Shown: positions 45,806 to 54,558 of the stretch, piece by piece
How the letters are laid out: each line of letters starts with the position of its first letter
How positions within the stretch are numbered: position 1 is the stretch's first letter
From: Microlunatus parietis
Lineage (GTDB): Bacteria; Actinomycetota; Actinomycetes; Propionibacteriales; Propionibacteriaceae
NCBI RefSeq assembly: GCF_013407955.1
Contig: NZ_JACCBU010000001.1
Span: forward strand, 2,418,001 to 2,482,000
Direction of reading: 5' to 3'
DNA length: 64,000 nucleotides
Program-made: the position numbers and the translations under genes
The notes under the pieces: generated by a model
Database searches by the model: none
Told to the model about the DNA's origin: nothing
What the model saw: the letters and a program-made list of their open reading frames with translations, nothing else

Positions 45806-46473
45806 TCGAGACGAAGGGCGACGACCTGACGGCACGGGCGCGGATCCGCAACGTCGCCATCGCGCACTTCGCCAGGGACGGTTTCACGCGGGCCAAGGTT
45901 CGTTCCATCGCCGCCGAGGCCGGGGTGAGCGTCGGGCTGATCTTCCACCACTTCGGCAGCAAGGACGGCCTCCGAGCCGCCTGCGACGCGTACGTCCTGG
46001 CGACCGTCAGCGACCGCGCCCGTGCCGCCGCCCGGCCGTCCGGCGCCGGGCTTCCCGAACTGCTCGACGCCTACCTGGCCGACCCCGAGGCCTATCGCCG
46101 GCAGGCGCTCTACCTGGCCCGCGCGATCGAGGAGGACGTGCCGGCCGCCGGGCCGCTGGTCGAGGCGCTGGTGGCCGAGGCCGAGGCGATCTTCCGGGCC
46201 GGCGCCGAGGACGGCTCGTTCCGGCACACCGACGATCCCAGGGCACTGGCCGTGCTGACCTTGATCATCAGCCAAGGCATCCTGACCATGCCGGCCGCAC
46301 TGGTCCGGGCACTCGGCGCGGAGGACTTCGGCCCGGAGGCATTGCGCCGCCTGACCGGGCCGGCGCTCGAACTCTTCACCCGCGGCGTGTACGTCGACGA
46401 CTCCGTGACCCGCAGCGCGACCGATGCGTGGATCAGGTCGATGGCCCGCCCTCCCAACCCAGGAAAGGATTGA
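45796..46473 (+). CDS. TetR family transcriptional regulator
   Basis: A 225-residue TetR-type repressor. The DNA-binding domain is 'IRNVAIAHFARDGFTRAKVR' then 'SIAAEAGVSVGLIFHHFGSK' (about residues 17-57). The C-terminal half is a ligand-binding helical domain. It is divergent from the EXLDI gene and the DrrAB-like exporter and probably represses them and itself; its own start codon lies inside a perfect palindrome. The methyltransferase gene follows 5 bp downstream in the same operon. Confidence 0.9.
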   Translation: MSSVETKGDDLTARARIRNVAIAHFARDGFTRAKVRSIAAEAGVSVGLIFHHFGSKDGLRAACDAYVLATVSDRARAAARPSGAGLPELLDAYLADPEAYRRQALYLARAIEEDVPAAGPLVEALVAEAEAIFRAGAEDGSFRHTDDPRALAVLTLIISQGILTMPAALVRALGAEDFGPEALRRLTGPALELFTRGVYVDDSVTRSATDAWIRSMARPPNPGKD

Positions 46474-46478
46474 GCCGG

Positions 46479-47339
46479 ATGACCATGACACTTCCAGCGT
46501 TCTCGCCGGCCGAGAGCAGCCTCTGGCTGACCCAGTGCGGACGCGCCCTGGACAGCAGGTTGCCGAACCCGCTGCTCGGTGACACCACAGCGGACGAGAT
46601 CGTGATCAAGACCGGCTACGACCTCGCCCGGTTCCCGTTGCCGAAGAGCAAGATCATCGACATCGCCGCCCGAGCGAAGAAACTGGACGACATCGTCACC
46701 GCCTTCGTCGCGACCCATCCGGACGCGGTCGTTCTCGATCTTGGTGCCGGGTTGGACAGCCGGGCTTCCCGAGTCGATCCACCAGCGACCGTCCGGTGGT
46801 ACGACATCGATCTCCCCACCGTCGTCTCGGTACGGGAGCAGGTCGTTCCGGTACGGCCTGGCGTGCGCTCGCTGGCCGCCGATCTCAAGGATCATGGCTG
46901 GCTCGGTGATCTTCCCCGCGACCGGCCGGCCGTGATCGTCGCCGACGGCCTGATGCCGTTCCTGACCGCGGAGGGCTTCGCGTCGCTGCTGCGAAGGCTC
47001 GTTGATCATTTTCCGGCCGGCGAGATCGCGTTCAACGGTTACCCGAAGCTCGCCGTCTGGGTGGTGAAACACTTCCCGAAGCAGTTCGGCTCGATCGCGC
47101 CCGACGTGGTCAACCCGGGCTCCGACGACCCGCACGACCCGGAACGCTGGGCTCCCGGACTGACACTGGTCGAGGAGTCGTATCCGACCCGCGACGCCGA
47201 CCTCGGCCAGCTGTCTCCCGCGACCCGGCTGATCGGTCGTGCGATGACCGGCCTGCTGTCGATCAACCCCCGCCGGCTGCGCAGCGTGAGTACGGTCGTC
47301 GACCGCTACCGCTTCGGCGAGCCGGGAACGGAAGCCTAG
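46479..47339 (+). CDS. SAM-dependent O-methyltransferase of the leucine carboxyl methyltransferase (LCM) type
   Basis: A 286-residue methyltransferase resembling the LCM/PpmA-type family used in natural-product O-methylation. The SAM loop is '[18 protein letters not shown]' and the family segment 'VRWYDIDLPTVVSVREQVVP' follows; 'VIVADGLMPFLTAEGFASLL' is also typical. AGGAAAGG precedes the ATG at 46479. It is cotranscribed with the TetR gene, beside a drug exporter, which suggests detoxification or tailoring of a small molecule (inference). Confidence 0.85.
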   Translation: MTMTLPAFSPAESSLWLTQCGRALDSRLPNPLLGDTTADEIVIKTGYDLARFPLPKSKIIDIAARAKKLDDIVTAFVATHPDAVVLDLGAGLDSRASRVDPPATVRWYDIDLPTVVSVREQVVPVRPGVRSLAADLKDHGWLGDLPRDRPAVIVADGLMPFLTAEGFASLLRRLVDHFPAGEIAFNGYPKLAVWVVKHFPKQFGSIAPDVVNPGSDDPHDPERWAPGLTLVEESYPTRDADLGQLSPATRLIGRAMTGLLSINPRRLRSVSTVVDRYRFGEPGTEA

Positions 47340-47385
47340 GGTAGGTCTTCACCCGCGGAGCCGCTCGACCATCTACCTTCGAACC

Positions 47386-47925
47386 ATGGGCCGGACGACC
47401 TCGCTGTGGTGGGTGCTGTTGATCATCGTCCTGGTGACCGCCGGATGCACCCCGCCGCCCCCGCACGAGCCTCGGCCGGCACCGATCCTGCGTCCACTGG
47501 TGGACGGCCGGTGTCCCCGCGACGGAGTCGGCCTGATCCAGCCCCTCGAGGACGCGGACCCCTATCGCGGCTCGCTGCCGCCCGAGGGCTTCCGGCCGGT
47601 CACGGCGATCCGCTGCACCGGCAACCTGGGCCGGTCCCAGAACGGGTACGAGATCTTCGACGTCACCGAGTACTCCACCGCGGTCACTCCCGAACTGCTG
47701 GCGGCGCTCGCCCTCCCCGACGAGGTGCCGAAGCGGGCCGACTTCGGTTGCCCGGAGAACCTGGAGCCGACGCTCTTCTTGCTGCTGGTCGACGCCACCG
47801 AGCGCGGCTACCGGCCACGCGTCCCGATCACCCCGTGCGGCCGGCCGCTGTCGGAGGTCAAGCGCGTGGTCGAGGCGATGCCGTGGCGAGCCCAGGCGAA
47901 GTTCACGATCAAGCACCGATCCTGA
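47386..47925 (+). CDS. Lipoprotein, hypothetical (copy 1 of a duplicated pair)
   Basis: A 179-residue predicted lipoprotein: signal segment 'SLWWVLLIIVLVTAGC' with lipobox 'VTAGC' (cysteine 21). After a Pro-rich linker comes a domain with 'LVDGRCPRDGVGLIQPLED' and 'LLLVDATERGYRPRVPITPC', holding four cysteines that could form disulfides. It is about half identical to the next gene. The function is not known. Confidence 0.75.
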   Translation: MGRTTSLWWVLLIIVLVTAGCTPPPPHEPRPAPILRPLVDGRCPRDGVGLIQPLEDADPYRGSLPPEGFRPVTAIRCTGNLGRSQNGYEIFDVTEYSTAVTPELLAALALPDEVPKRADFGCPENLEPTLFLLLVDATERGYRPRVPITPCGRPLSEVKRVVEAMPWRAQAKFTIKHRS

Positions 47926-47967
47926 TCGAACCCCGCGCCCGGCACACAGGAGTCCTACCCTCGATCC

Positions 47968-48507
47968 ATGGCCCGCTGGCTGCGGGGCTGCTGGCTGGCC
48001 GCCCTGCTCATGATCACGTACGGCTGCGTTTCGGCCGACACGATGAGCCCCCGACCGTCGCCGACGCCGGCGCCGCTGGTGGACGGTCGCTGCCCGCGCG
48101 ACGGCGACGGGGTGGTCCACCCGGACGTCCCGGACGATCCGTACCTCGGTGGGCTGGCACCAGCCGGATTCGTCGCGACCGGGGTGATCCGGTGCCTGGT
48201 CGACGAGCCGCTGACCCGCAAGGACGGGCGGTTCGACTACCTCGTCCGCGAACTCGTCGGCGCGCCGTCGGACGTCCTGTCGCAGGCACTGTCGCTGCCG
48301 GACGACCGAGTGCCCGGTTGGCATGAGGCTTGTCCGGCCAGAGCGGAGATTCCGATCCGGTTGCTGCTGGTCGACGCCACCGGACAGGGCTACTGGCCGC
48401 GGATCCCGATCACCTGGTGCCACGAAGCCAGATCCGAGGTGTACGCGGCGGTCGAGGCCATCGCCTGGCGAGAGCGCACCAGCTTCCGGGTCGTCCGTGA
48501 CCGGTAA
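47968..48507 (+). CDS. Lipoprotein, hypothetical (copy 2 of a duplicated pair)
   Basis: A 179-residue predicted lipoprotein with signal 'GCWLAALLMITYGC' (lipobox 'ITYGC'). It shares with its neighbour the segments 'PLVDGRCPRDGDGVVHP', 'LLLVDATGQGYWPRIPITWC' and 'VEAIAWRERTSFRVV', and has exactly the same length, so the two arose by tandem duplication. 42 bp separate them. The function is not known. Confidence 0.75.
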   Translation: MARWLRGCWLAALLMITYGCVSADTMSPRPSPTPAPLVDGRCPRDGDGVVHPDVPDDPYLGGLAPAGFVATGVIRCLVDEPLTRKDGRFDYLVRELVGAPSDVLSQALSLPDDRVPGWHEACPARAEIPIRLLLVDATGQGYWPRIPITWCHEARSEVYAAVEAIAWRERTSFRVVRDR

Positions 48508-48527
48508 CGAACCCCAGCCCCGCCGAC

Positions 48528-48929
48528 TCAGTCGGTGAGCAGGCGCCAGCCAAGTCGCTGTGCCGCGGCCCGGTCGAAGGTCACCACCTCGTCGGCGCCG
48601 AAGCGATCGACCGCCCCCTGGACCAGGGCGTCGGCGAAGTCGGCGCCGGTGTCCTCGGCCAACATCAACGCCCGGACGACACCTTCACCGTCGTCGAACT
48701 CCAACGTCGGCGTCTCGACCAGCCCGCGGATCACGCTGAGACAGGATTCCCGGTCGAGCCGGTAGCTGCGCGAGATCACCCAGTAGAACTCCGCCATCAC
48801 GACCTGGGTGATGAAGCCGGGTCTCTCCGCTGTCAGACCGCTAAGAAAGGAGCGTGCCAGGTCCGCAGAAGCCGTGTCGTCGACCTTGGCAATCGCCCGG
48901 ACCAGGATGTTCGTGTCAACACCGATCAC
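48528..48929 (-). CDS. vapC: PIN domain toxin VapC
   Basis: A 133-residue PIN-domain ribonuclease toxin. The acidic residues are in 'MIGVDTNILVRA' (D5), 'VVMAEFYWVISR' (Glu) and 'AEDTGADFADALVQG' (Asp), with 'DEVVTFDRAAAQRLGW' near the end. VapC toxins cleave tRNA or rRNA. It overlaps the antitoxin gene by four bases. Confidence 0.9.
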   Translation of the reverse strand: MIGVDTNILVRAIAKVDDTASADLARSFLSGLTAERPGFITQVVMAEFYWVISRSYRLDRESCLSVIRGLVETPTLEFDDGEGVVRALMLAEDTGADFADALVQGAVDRFGADEVVTFDRAAAQRLGWRLLTD

Positions 48930-49195
48930 GGTTCGTCCCGTACGCCGCGCATCCCGCTCTCGGCGGCAGCTTCGGCGATCGCCTCGTTCATCTCCTCGAT
49001 GGTCAGCGGCGGTTGGCCCGGCCGATGGAGGATTCCGAACAGGTCTTCGATCCGCCCCGTCCGGGCGACGATCCGATAGTCGCGCGGGCCGAGCTTCACG
49101 AACATCACCTTCGACCCGGGCACCAGCCCGAGATCTTCCCGTACGTCCCGGGGCACCGTGATCTGCCCCTTGCTGGTCATGGTCGCGGCCGTCAT
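48926..49195 (-). CDS. vapB: AbrB/SpoVT-type antitoxin VapB
   Basis: An 89-residue antitoxin with a swapped-hairpin DNA-binding domain: 'TMTSKGQITVPRDVREDLGL' at residues 5-24. The C-terminal half ('LTIEEMNEAIAEAAAESGMR') should bind and neutralise VapC. It is first in the vapBC operon, overlapping vapC. CCTTACCT occurs twice just upstream, 20 bp apart (49203-49210 and 49223-49230), as a possible autoregulatory site. Confidence 0.9.
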   Translation of the reverse strand: MTAATMTSKGQITVPRDVREDLGLVPGSKVMFVKLGPRDYRIVARTGRIEDLFGILHRPGQPPLTIEEMNEAIAEAAAESGMRGVRDEP

Positions 49196-49264
49196 TCCAG
49201 CTCCTTACCTTATCCGTGCACGCCTTACCTCAAGGGTACATGCAAGGAGGAGAGCCGGCCAGCG

Positions 49265-49615
49265 TCATTGCTCGCAGACGACCATCGCCGAGGCGATGCC
49301 GGCGTCGTGGGAGATGGAGAGGTGGATGGTGCCGACGCCGAGTTGTTCGGCCCGGGCGGCGACCGTACCGATGATCTTGAAGGAGGGCCGTCCCTCTCCG
49401 TCGGTGATCACCTCGGCGTCGGTCCAGATCATCCCGCTCGGCGCACCGAGCGCCTTGGCCAGGGCTTCCTTGGCGGCGAACCGGGCGGCCAGCGAGGCGG
49501 TCGACTTCTCCGCCTCGGCCGGCGTGAACAGCCTGGTGATCAAGCCCGGCCGACGTTCGATCGTCTCGGCGAACCGGGACACGTCGCAGACGTCGATCCC
49601 GACCCCGATGATCAT
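49265..49615 (-). CDS. acpS: Holo-[acyl-carrier-protein] synthase
   Basis: A 116-residue AcpS-type phosphopantetheinyl transferase, which moves 4'-phosphopantetheine from CoA to the acyl carrier protein. The two signatures are '[16 protein letters not shown]' (metal Asp) and '[14 protein letters not shown]' (metal Glu). I chose the ATG at 49615, 13 bp after glmS. The glmS-acpS order is the conserved actinobacterial one. Confidence 0.95.
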   Translation of the reverse strand: MIIGVGIDVCDVSRFAETIERRPGLITRLFTPAEAEKSTASLAARFAAKEALAKALGAPSGMIWTDAEVITDGEGRPSFKIIGTVAARAEQLGVGTIHLSISHDAGIASAMVVCEQ

Positions 49616-49628
49616 CGTGTGCGGGGAC

Positions 49629-51482
49629 TCACTCGACCGTGACCGACTTGGCCAGGTTGCGGGGCTGGTCCACGTCGTGACCCTTCCGGGTGGCCAGCTC
49701 ACAGGCGAACACCTGCAGCGGAACGACGGCGAGCATCGGCTGCAACAGCGTGGACACCTTGGGCAGTTTGATCATGAGATCCGCGTACGGCTCGACGGCT
49801 TGATCATCGGCCTCGGCGAGCACGATGGTCCGCGCGCCGCGGGCCCGGATCTCCTGGATGTTGGAGACCACCTTGTCATGAAGTTGATCACGACCGCGCG
49901 GCGGCACCACGACGAACACCGGAAGTTGATCATCGATCAGGGCGATCGGGCCGTGCTTCAGCTCGCCGGCGGCGAACCCCTCGGCATGGATGTACGCGAG
50001 CTCCTTGAGCTTCAACGCACCCTCCAGTGCGACCGGGTAGCCGACGTGCCGGCCGAGGAACAGCACCGACGGCTCGTCGGCGAACTCCTCGGCGAGCTTG
50101 ATCACCGGCTCGATCCCGTCCAGCACCGACTGGATCGCGGCCGGCATCGCCTCCAGTTCGGCGACGGTGGCGGCGATCTCGTCGTCGAACTTCGTGCCGC
50201 GCACCTGGGCCAGATAGAGCCCGAGCACGTAGCAGGCGACCAGCTGGGTCATGAAGCCCTTGGTCGACGCGACGCCGATCTCCGGCCCGGCGTGGGTGTA
50301 GATCACGGCGTCCGACTCCCGCGGGATCGTGGACCCGTTGGTGTTGCAGATCGCCAGCACCCGCGCCTTCTGCTCCCGGGCATGCCGGACCGCCATCAAC
50401 GAGTCGGCCGTCTCGCCGGACTGCGAGATGCAGACGACCAGCGTGGTCGGCCCGACGATCGGGTCCCGGTAGCGGAACTCGTGGGCCAACTCGACCTCGC
50501 AGGGCAGCCGGGTCCAGTGCTCGATCGCGTACTTGGCGACGAGTCCCGCATAGAACGCCGTACCGCAGGCGACGATGATGATCTTGTCGATCTTGCGCAG
50601 GTCGTCCTCGGACATCCGCAGCTCGTCCAGGACCAGCTTGCCCTCCTTGGAGTGCCGGCCCAGCAGCGTGTTCGCGACCGCATCCGGCTGCTCGTAGATC
50701 TCCTTGCGCATGAACCAGTCGTAGCCGTCCTTCTGGGCGGCGGTCAGGTCCCAGTCGACGTGGTACGGACGCACGTCGGCGGGCCGCCCCTCGAAATCGG
50801 TGACCGTCACCCCGGACGAGGTGATCTGGACGACCTGGTCCTGGCCGAGCTCGATCGCGTCCCGGGTGTGCTCGATGAACGCGGCCACGTCGGAGGCGAG
50901 GAAGTTCTCCCCCTCGCCGACGCCGACCACCAGGGGCGAGTTGCGCCGGGCGCCGACGACCAGATCCGGCGTGTCCCGGTCCACCGCGACCAGCGTGAAG
51001 GCCCCGTCCAGCCGGACGCAGACCCGGCGCATCGCGGTCGCGAGGTCGACGCCCTCGTCCAGCAGCCGGCCGATCAGGTGGGCGACGGTCTCGGTGTCGG
51101 TCTCGGAACTGAGCGGGATCCCGGCCGCGACCAATTCGGCCCGCAGCGCCGCGAAGTTCTCGATGATGCCGTTGTGCACGACCGCGACCCGGCCGTCGGC
51201 GGACAGGTGTGGGTGGGCGTTGGTGTCGTTCGGCGCGCCGTGGGTCGCCCAGCGGGTGTGCCCGATCCCCTGGCCGGTCAGCGGCAGCGGGTGATCGGCG
51301 AGCTCCTTGTCCAGGTTGGCGATCTTGCCGGCCTTCTTCACGCAGCGGAGCGTCCGCGCCACACCCTCGTCCACCACGGCCACCCCGGCGGAGTCGTACC
51401 CGCGGTATTCCAGGCGGCGCAGCCCCTCGACCACAACCGAGCCTGCGGGCTTGGTTCCGACGTATCCGACGATTCCACACAT
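49629..51482 (-). CDS. glmS: Glucosamine-fructose-6-phosphate aminotransferase (isomerising)
   Basis: A 617-residue enzyme making glucosamine 6-phosphate from fructose 6-phosphate and glutamine for cell-wall precursors. The class II glutaminase domain starts with the nucleophilic Cys2 in '[11 protein letters not shown]' and has '[19 protein letters not shown]'. Two SIS sugar-isomerase domains follow ('[16 protein letters not shown]', '[19 protein letters not shown]'), ending '[11 protein letters not shown]'. The ATG at 51482 is fixed by the need for Cys2. No glmS ribozyme was recognised upstream. Confidence 0.97.
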   Translation of the reverse strand: MCGIVGYVGTKPAGSVVVEGLRRLEYRGYDSAGVAVVDEGVARTLRCVKKAGKIANLDKELADHPLPLTGQGIGHTRWATHGAPNDTNAHPHLSADGRVAVVHNGIIENFAALRAELVAAGIPLSSETDTETVAHLIGRLLDEGVDLATAMRRVCVRLDGAFTLVAVDRDTPDLVVGARRNSPLVVGVGEGENFLASDVAAFIEHTRDAIELGQDQVVQITSSGVTVTDFEGRPADVRPYHVDWDLTAAQKDGYDWFMRKEIYEQPDAVANTLLGRHSKEGKLVLDELRMSEDDLRKIDKIIIVACGTAFYAGLVAKYAIEHWTRLPCEVELAHEFRYRDPIVGPTTLVVCISQSGETADSLMAVRHAREQKARVLAICNTNGSTIPRESDAVIYTHAGPEIGVASTKGFMTQLVACYVLGLYLAQVRGTKFDDEIAATVAELEAMPAAIQSVLDGIEPVIKLAEEFADEPSVLFLGRHVGYPVALEGALKLKELAYIHAEGFAAGELKHGPIALIDDQLPVFVVVPPRGRDQLHDKVVSNIQEIRARGARTIVLAEADDQAVEPYADLMIKLPKVSTLLQPMLAVVPLQVFACELATRKGHDVDQPRNLAKSVTVE

Positions 51483-51562
51483 GCCCGACAGGCTAGACCA
51501 CCCCACGGCGCCCTGATCCCGGGTTTCGCCCTGGTGGCGCCGATTCGGCAGAATGCCTCCTT

Positions 51563-52525
51563 GTGGTTCAGCGGTTCACCGGAAACGGCAACGGCCTCGG
51601 CCCGTACGTCGAGCGCGACCGGGCCGATTGGGCTGAGTTGGCGGCATCGACCCCACTCACCCTCGACGCGGCGACCCTAGAGAAGCTGCGCGGACTGCGC
51701 GACCCGACCCGGCTGATCGACGTCAGCGAGGTCTACCTGCCGCTGACCCGGCTGCTCAGCGAGTACGTCCGGCACACCGGCAACCTGTATCGCTCGACCA
51801 ACGAGTTCCTCCGGCTCTCGGTGGATCGGACGCCGTTCGTGATCGGGGTCGCCGGCTCGGTCGCGGTCGGCAAGTCGACCATGGCCCGGCTGCTCCGTGA
51901 ACTGCTGGCCGGCTGGCCGGAGCATCCGCGGGTCACCCTGATCACCACCGACGGCTTCCTGCTGCCGAACGCGGAGTTGGAGCGCCGCGGACTGATGCAC
52001 CGCAAGGGTTTCCCGGAGTCGTACGACCGCCGGGAGCTGCTCCGGTTCGTGATCGACGTGAAGTCCGGCAAGGAGGAGGTCACCGCGCCGGTCTATTCAC
52101 ACCTGACCTACGACATCGTGCCGGGCGAACAGGCCGTCGTCCGGCGGCCCGACATCATGATCATCGAGGGCCTCAACGTGCTGCAGCCGGCCCGGGTCCG
52201 CGCCGACGGCACCACCGGGCTGGCGGTGAGCGACTTCTTCGACTTCTCCGTCTACGTCGACGCCGATCCGGTCGACATCCGGGACTGGTACATCCAGCGC
52301 TTCCTCTCCCTCCGCGACACCGCGTTCCAGGACCCGCGCTCGTACTTCGTCAAGTATGGGAAGTTCACCGAGGAGGAGGCGATCGCGGAGGCCGGCCGGA
52401 TCTGGGACTCGATCAACGGGCCGAATCTGTGGACCAACATCCGCCCGACCCGGGGCCGCGCGACCGCGATCCTGCGCAAGGATTCCGACCACCGAGTGAA
52501 ATGGGTACGGATCCGGAAAGTCTGA
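51563..52525 (+). CDS. coaA: Type I pantothenate kinase
   Basis: A 320-residue kinase for the first step of CoA synthesis, phosphorylating pantothenate. Walker A is '[17 protein letters not shown]' (95-111); '[20 protein letters not shown]' and '[20 protein letters not shown]' are typical of CoaA. GTG at 51563 is the start. It is divergent from glmS, 80 bp away, a common actinobacterial pairing. Confidence 0.96.
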   Translation: MVQRFTGNGNGLGPYVERDRADWAELAASTPLTLDAATLEKLRGLRDPTRLIDVSEVYLPLTRLLSEYVRHTGNLYRSTNEFLRLSVDRTPFVIGVAGSVAVGKSTMARLLRELLAGWPEHPRVTLITTDGFLLPNAELERRGLMHRKGFPESYDRRELLRFVIDVKSGKEEVTAPVYSHLTYDIVPGEQAVVRRPDIMIIEGLNVLQPARVRADGTTGLAVSDFFDFSVYVDADPVDIRDWYIQRFLSLRDTAFQDPRSYFVKYGKFTEEEAIAEAGRIWDSINGPNLWTNIRPTRGRATAILRKDSDHRVKWVRIRKV

Positions 52526-52550
52526 GTCGGGACCGCTAGCGTACGAGGGC

Positions 52551-52742
52551 ATGAGCAACCCGTATCAGGAGCGGTCCGAGACCAAGGTGATCATCGGTGC
52601 CGGTACCGCGATCAAGTTCGGCTTCTTCGCCGCGTTCGGGGTGGTGCTGTTCTCGCTCGTCCTGTCGGTGATCATGTTGATCATCAGCGCGGTGCTGTTC
52701 CTGGCGTTCCGGGTGCAGGTCCCGCTGCCGTTCCCCAATTGA
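52551..52742 (+). CDS. Small membrane protein, hypothetical
   Basis: A 63-residue protein with one or two overlapping hydrophobic segments (about residues 24-56, 'FGVVLFSLVLSVIMLIISAV'). Not recognised. It starts 25 bp after coaA on the same strand and may share its transcript. Its stop adjoins the convergent DinB-like gene. Confidence 0.6.
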   Translation: MSNPYQERSETKVIIGAGTAIKFGFFAAFGVVLFSLVLSVIMLIISAVLFLAFRVQVPLPFPN

Positions 52743-53192
52743 TCAACGGGGACCGAGGCCGGTCGCGCCGTCGATCAGTTCGCGGGCCACGTCGAGGTGA
52801 CCGGCGTGCCGGGCCGTCTCCTCGATCAGGTGCAGCAGCACGGTCCGTACCGAATCCGACAGGGGTACGTGCTCGGGCGGCACCGGACCGCGCGGCCGGT
52901 CGTCCAGCGCCAAGTCGGCCAGCGCCCGATCCGATCGGGCCCACTGCTCGCGATAGGCCTGCACCGCACCGATCCCGACCGGATCCGGGCCGACCTCCTG
53001 GCCCGCGAGCAACCCGTGGCACCAATAGCGCTCGGCGCCGGTCAGATGCATGATCATGCTCGCCGGCGTCCAGCCGCTGGGCACCACCGACCGAGCCAGC
53101 GCGGCCTCGTCGAGCCCGTCGACGATCGCCACCACGCTGTCCCGCTGGGCCTGCAGATAGTGCAGCAGGTCGGCCCGGTCGGGCTCGTTCAT
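52743..53192 (-). CDS. DinB family (DUF664) protein
   Basis: A 149-residue four-helix bundle of the DinB/YfiT superfamily. 'LHYLQAQRDSVVAIVDGLDE' opens it, 'PASMIMHLTGAERYWCH' and 'LLHLIEETARHAGHLDVARE' carry the histidines of the metal site. Members act as thiol-dependent (for example mycothiol) transferases. The start overlaps the stop of the SnoaL-like gene by four bases. Confidence 0.85.
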   Translation of the reverse strand: MNEPDRADLLHYLQAQRDSVVAIVDGLDEAALARSVVPSGWTPASMIMHLTGAERYWCHGLLAGQEVGPDPVGIGAVQAYREQWARSDRALADLALDDRPRGPVPPEHVPLSDSVRTVLLHLIEETARHAGHLDVARELIDGATGLGPR

Positions 53193-53551
53193 CCGGCGTC
53201 GTCCGTCAGCGGCACCAGGTAGGACTCGACCCGGCTGATCCTGTCGCCGGCGAACGTGAAGACATCGTTGAACGCGAACCGGTGCACCCGCCCGTCGACG
53301 AACGTGCCCTGTCCCGTGCCCAGGGCGACCACCGCGTCCTCGCCCTCGATCAGCCGGTCGATGATCAAGATCGGACTGCCGCTGAAGGCCTCGTTCTCGA
53401 TCTCGCCGTCGAACGCGTCCTTGCCCTGCAGGTGGCGGAACCCGGGCAGGTCCCAGATCACGTCGTCGGTGAGCAGGGCCAGGATCGCCTCATGATCACT
53501 GCGGCGGAACCCCTCGAAGTAACGTTGCACGATGTCTTGGCGGTCAGTCAT
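53189..53551 (-). CDS. SnoaL-like (NTF2-fold) protein
   Basis: A 120-residue protein with the NTF2/SnoaL cone fold: 'DIVQRYFEGFRRSDHEAILA' at the start, 'TDDVIWDLPGFRHLQGKDAF' and 'VFTFAGDRISRVESYLVPL' at the end. Many such proteins bind small ligands; no function can be set. An in-frame ATG seven codons upstream is also possible. It is divergent from the MerR gene. Confidence 0.8.
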   Translation of the reverse strand: MTDRQDIVQRYFEGFRRSDHEAILALLTDDVIWDLPGFRHLQGKDAFDGEIENEAFSGSPILIIDRLIEGEDAVVALGTGQGTFVDGRVHRFAFNDVFTFAGDRISRVESYLVPLTDDAG

Positions 53552-53573
53552 GGCGGCATCGTAATCAGTCATC

Positions 53574-53585
53574 GCAACTGGTTGC
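53574..53585. promoter_or_regulatory. Short inverted repeat upstream of the SnoaL-like gene
   Basis: GCAACTGGTTGC is a 5-2-5 inverted repeat in the gap between the SnoaL-like and MerR genes. It could be a regulator site for the SnoaL-DinB pair. The evidence is symmetry and position only. Confidence 0.3.
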
Positions 53586-53616
53586 AAATCAGGATCACTT
53601 GATGCGGGGTTCGACT

Positions 53617-53631
53617 CTCCCCCTGGGGGAG
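53617..53631. promoter_or_regulatory. MerR-type palindromic operator
   Basis: CTCCCCCTGGGGGAG is a perfect 15-bp palindrome, preceded by GA and located 40 bp upstream of the merR start. Operators of this GA-CTC/GAG type, sitting between -35 and -10, are characteristic of MerR-family drug-responsive regulators. Autoregulation is expected. Confidence 0.65.
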
Positions 53632-53670
53632 CCGTCACGCTCGAATCACCCGAACGAGAATGGAGTGATC

Positions 53671-54558
53671 ATGCTGAACATCGGAGAGTTCGCCCAGTGG
53701 ACCGGCCTGACGATCAAGGCCCTTCGGCTGTACGACGAGCGCGGGATCCTGGCGCCGGCCGAGGTCGATCCGTTCTCGGGCTACCGGCGCTACTCCGCGG
53801 GCCAGCTCCGGGACGCGATCATGATCAAGGCGCTGCGGGACGCGGGCGTACCGCTGGCCGGGGTGGCCGATGCCGCCGCCGCGCCGGACCGCGCCGCCGA
53901 ACTCCTGGACGAGCACCGGGAGCGGGTCGCGGCCGCGCGCCGGGCCGAGGACCTGGCCGCCGAGCAGGCCCGGCGGGTGCTGGCCGACCTGGAGCAGGAG
54001 GTCAGTCTGGAGGTCCGGTCGGCACCGTCGCAGCCGTACGCCGGGGTGCTGGTCGAGGTGTCCGATGGCGACGCCCGGGAGTGGGACGACGACGAACCGG
54101 CGAACCGGGCGTTCGGCGCGCTCTGGCAGGCCCTCGCCGCAACGGACAACCGGCCGACCGGCGACTTCTGGTCGACGATCCGGTCCGGCAAGGACCCGGA
54201 GCACGTCCAGCTGGTCCTCAGCTGGCCGGTCGCCCGGGAGCCCGAGCCCGGCTTCGCGCTGGACGGCCACCGCGTCGAGGTCGGCACCCTGCCGGAGCGC
54301 GAGGAGATCGTCGCCTCCTGGACCTTCGACGGCACCGACCCGGCCGAGGGCGCGATGCACCCGGCCGCGATCGCCCTGGTCGAGGAGGTCGAACGCCGCG
54401 ACCTCGACCTCAACCTCGGCCTGCTCCGCCAGGTCGGCGTCACCGACCAGTCGGGCGCGCCCATCGGAGTCGAGCTCGCCTACGCCCTCCCCTGCGGAAC
54501 GGACTCCGACGCCGGCCGAACAGCCCGGGTTCAGGCGAACCGGTCGGGCCTCACCTGA
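53671..54558 (+). CDS. MerR family transcriptional regulator with ligand-binding domain
   Basis: A 295-residue regulator. The MerR winged helix is 'LNIGEFAQWTGLTIKALRLY' then 'DERGILAPAEVDPFSGYRRY' (residues 2-41), with the coiled coil 'HRERVAAARRAEDLAAEQAR' after it. The C-terminal 170 residues look like a GyrI/BmrR-type small-molecule-binding domain. I chose the ATG at 53671 with GGAG 5 bases upstream. A perfect palindrome lies upstream. Its last 28 bases overlap the convergent FecE-like gene. Confidence 0.88.
   Translation: MLNIGEFAQWTGLTIKALRLYDERGILAPAEVDPFSGYRRYSAGQLRDAIMIKALRDAGVPLAGVADAAAAPDRAAELLDEHRERVAAARRAEDLAAEQARRVLADLEQEVSLEVRSAPSQPYAGVLVEVSDGDAREWDDDEPANRAFGALWQALAATDNRPTGDFWSTIRSGKDPEHVQLVLSWPVAREPEPGFALDGHRVEVGTLPEREEIVASWTFDGTDPAEGAMHPAAIALVEEVERRDLDLNLGLLRQVGVTDQSGAPIGVELAYALPCGTDSDAGRTARVQANRSGLT

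Noticed and set aside
51483..51562. glmS ribozyme
   Set aside because: Only 80 bp separate glmS from coaA and no ribozyme core is visible.
49158..51680. An 840-codon plus-strand open frame across vapB, acpS and glmS
   Set aside because: Antisense to certain genes and with shadow-type composition.
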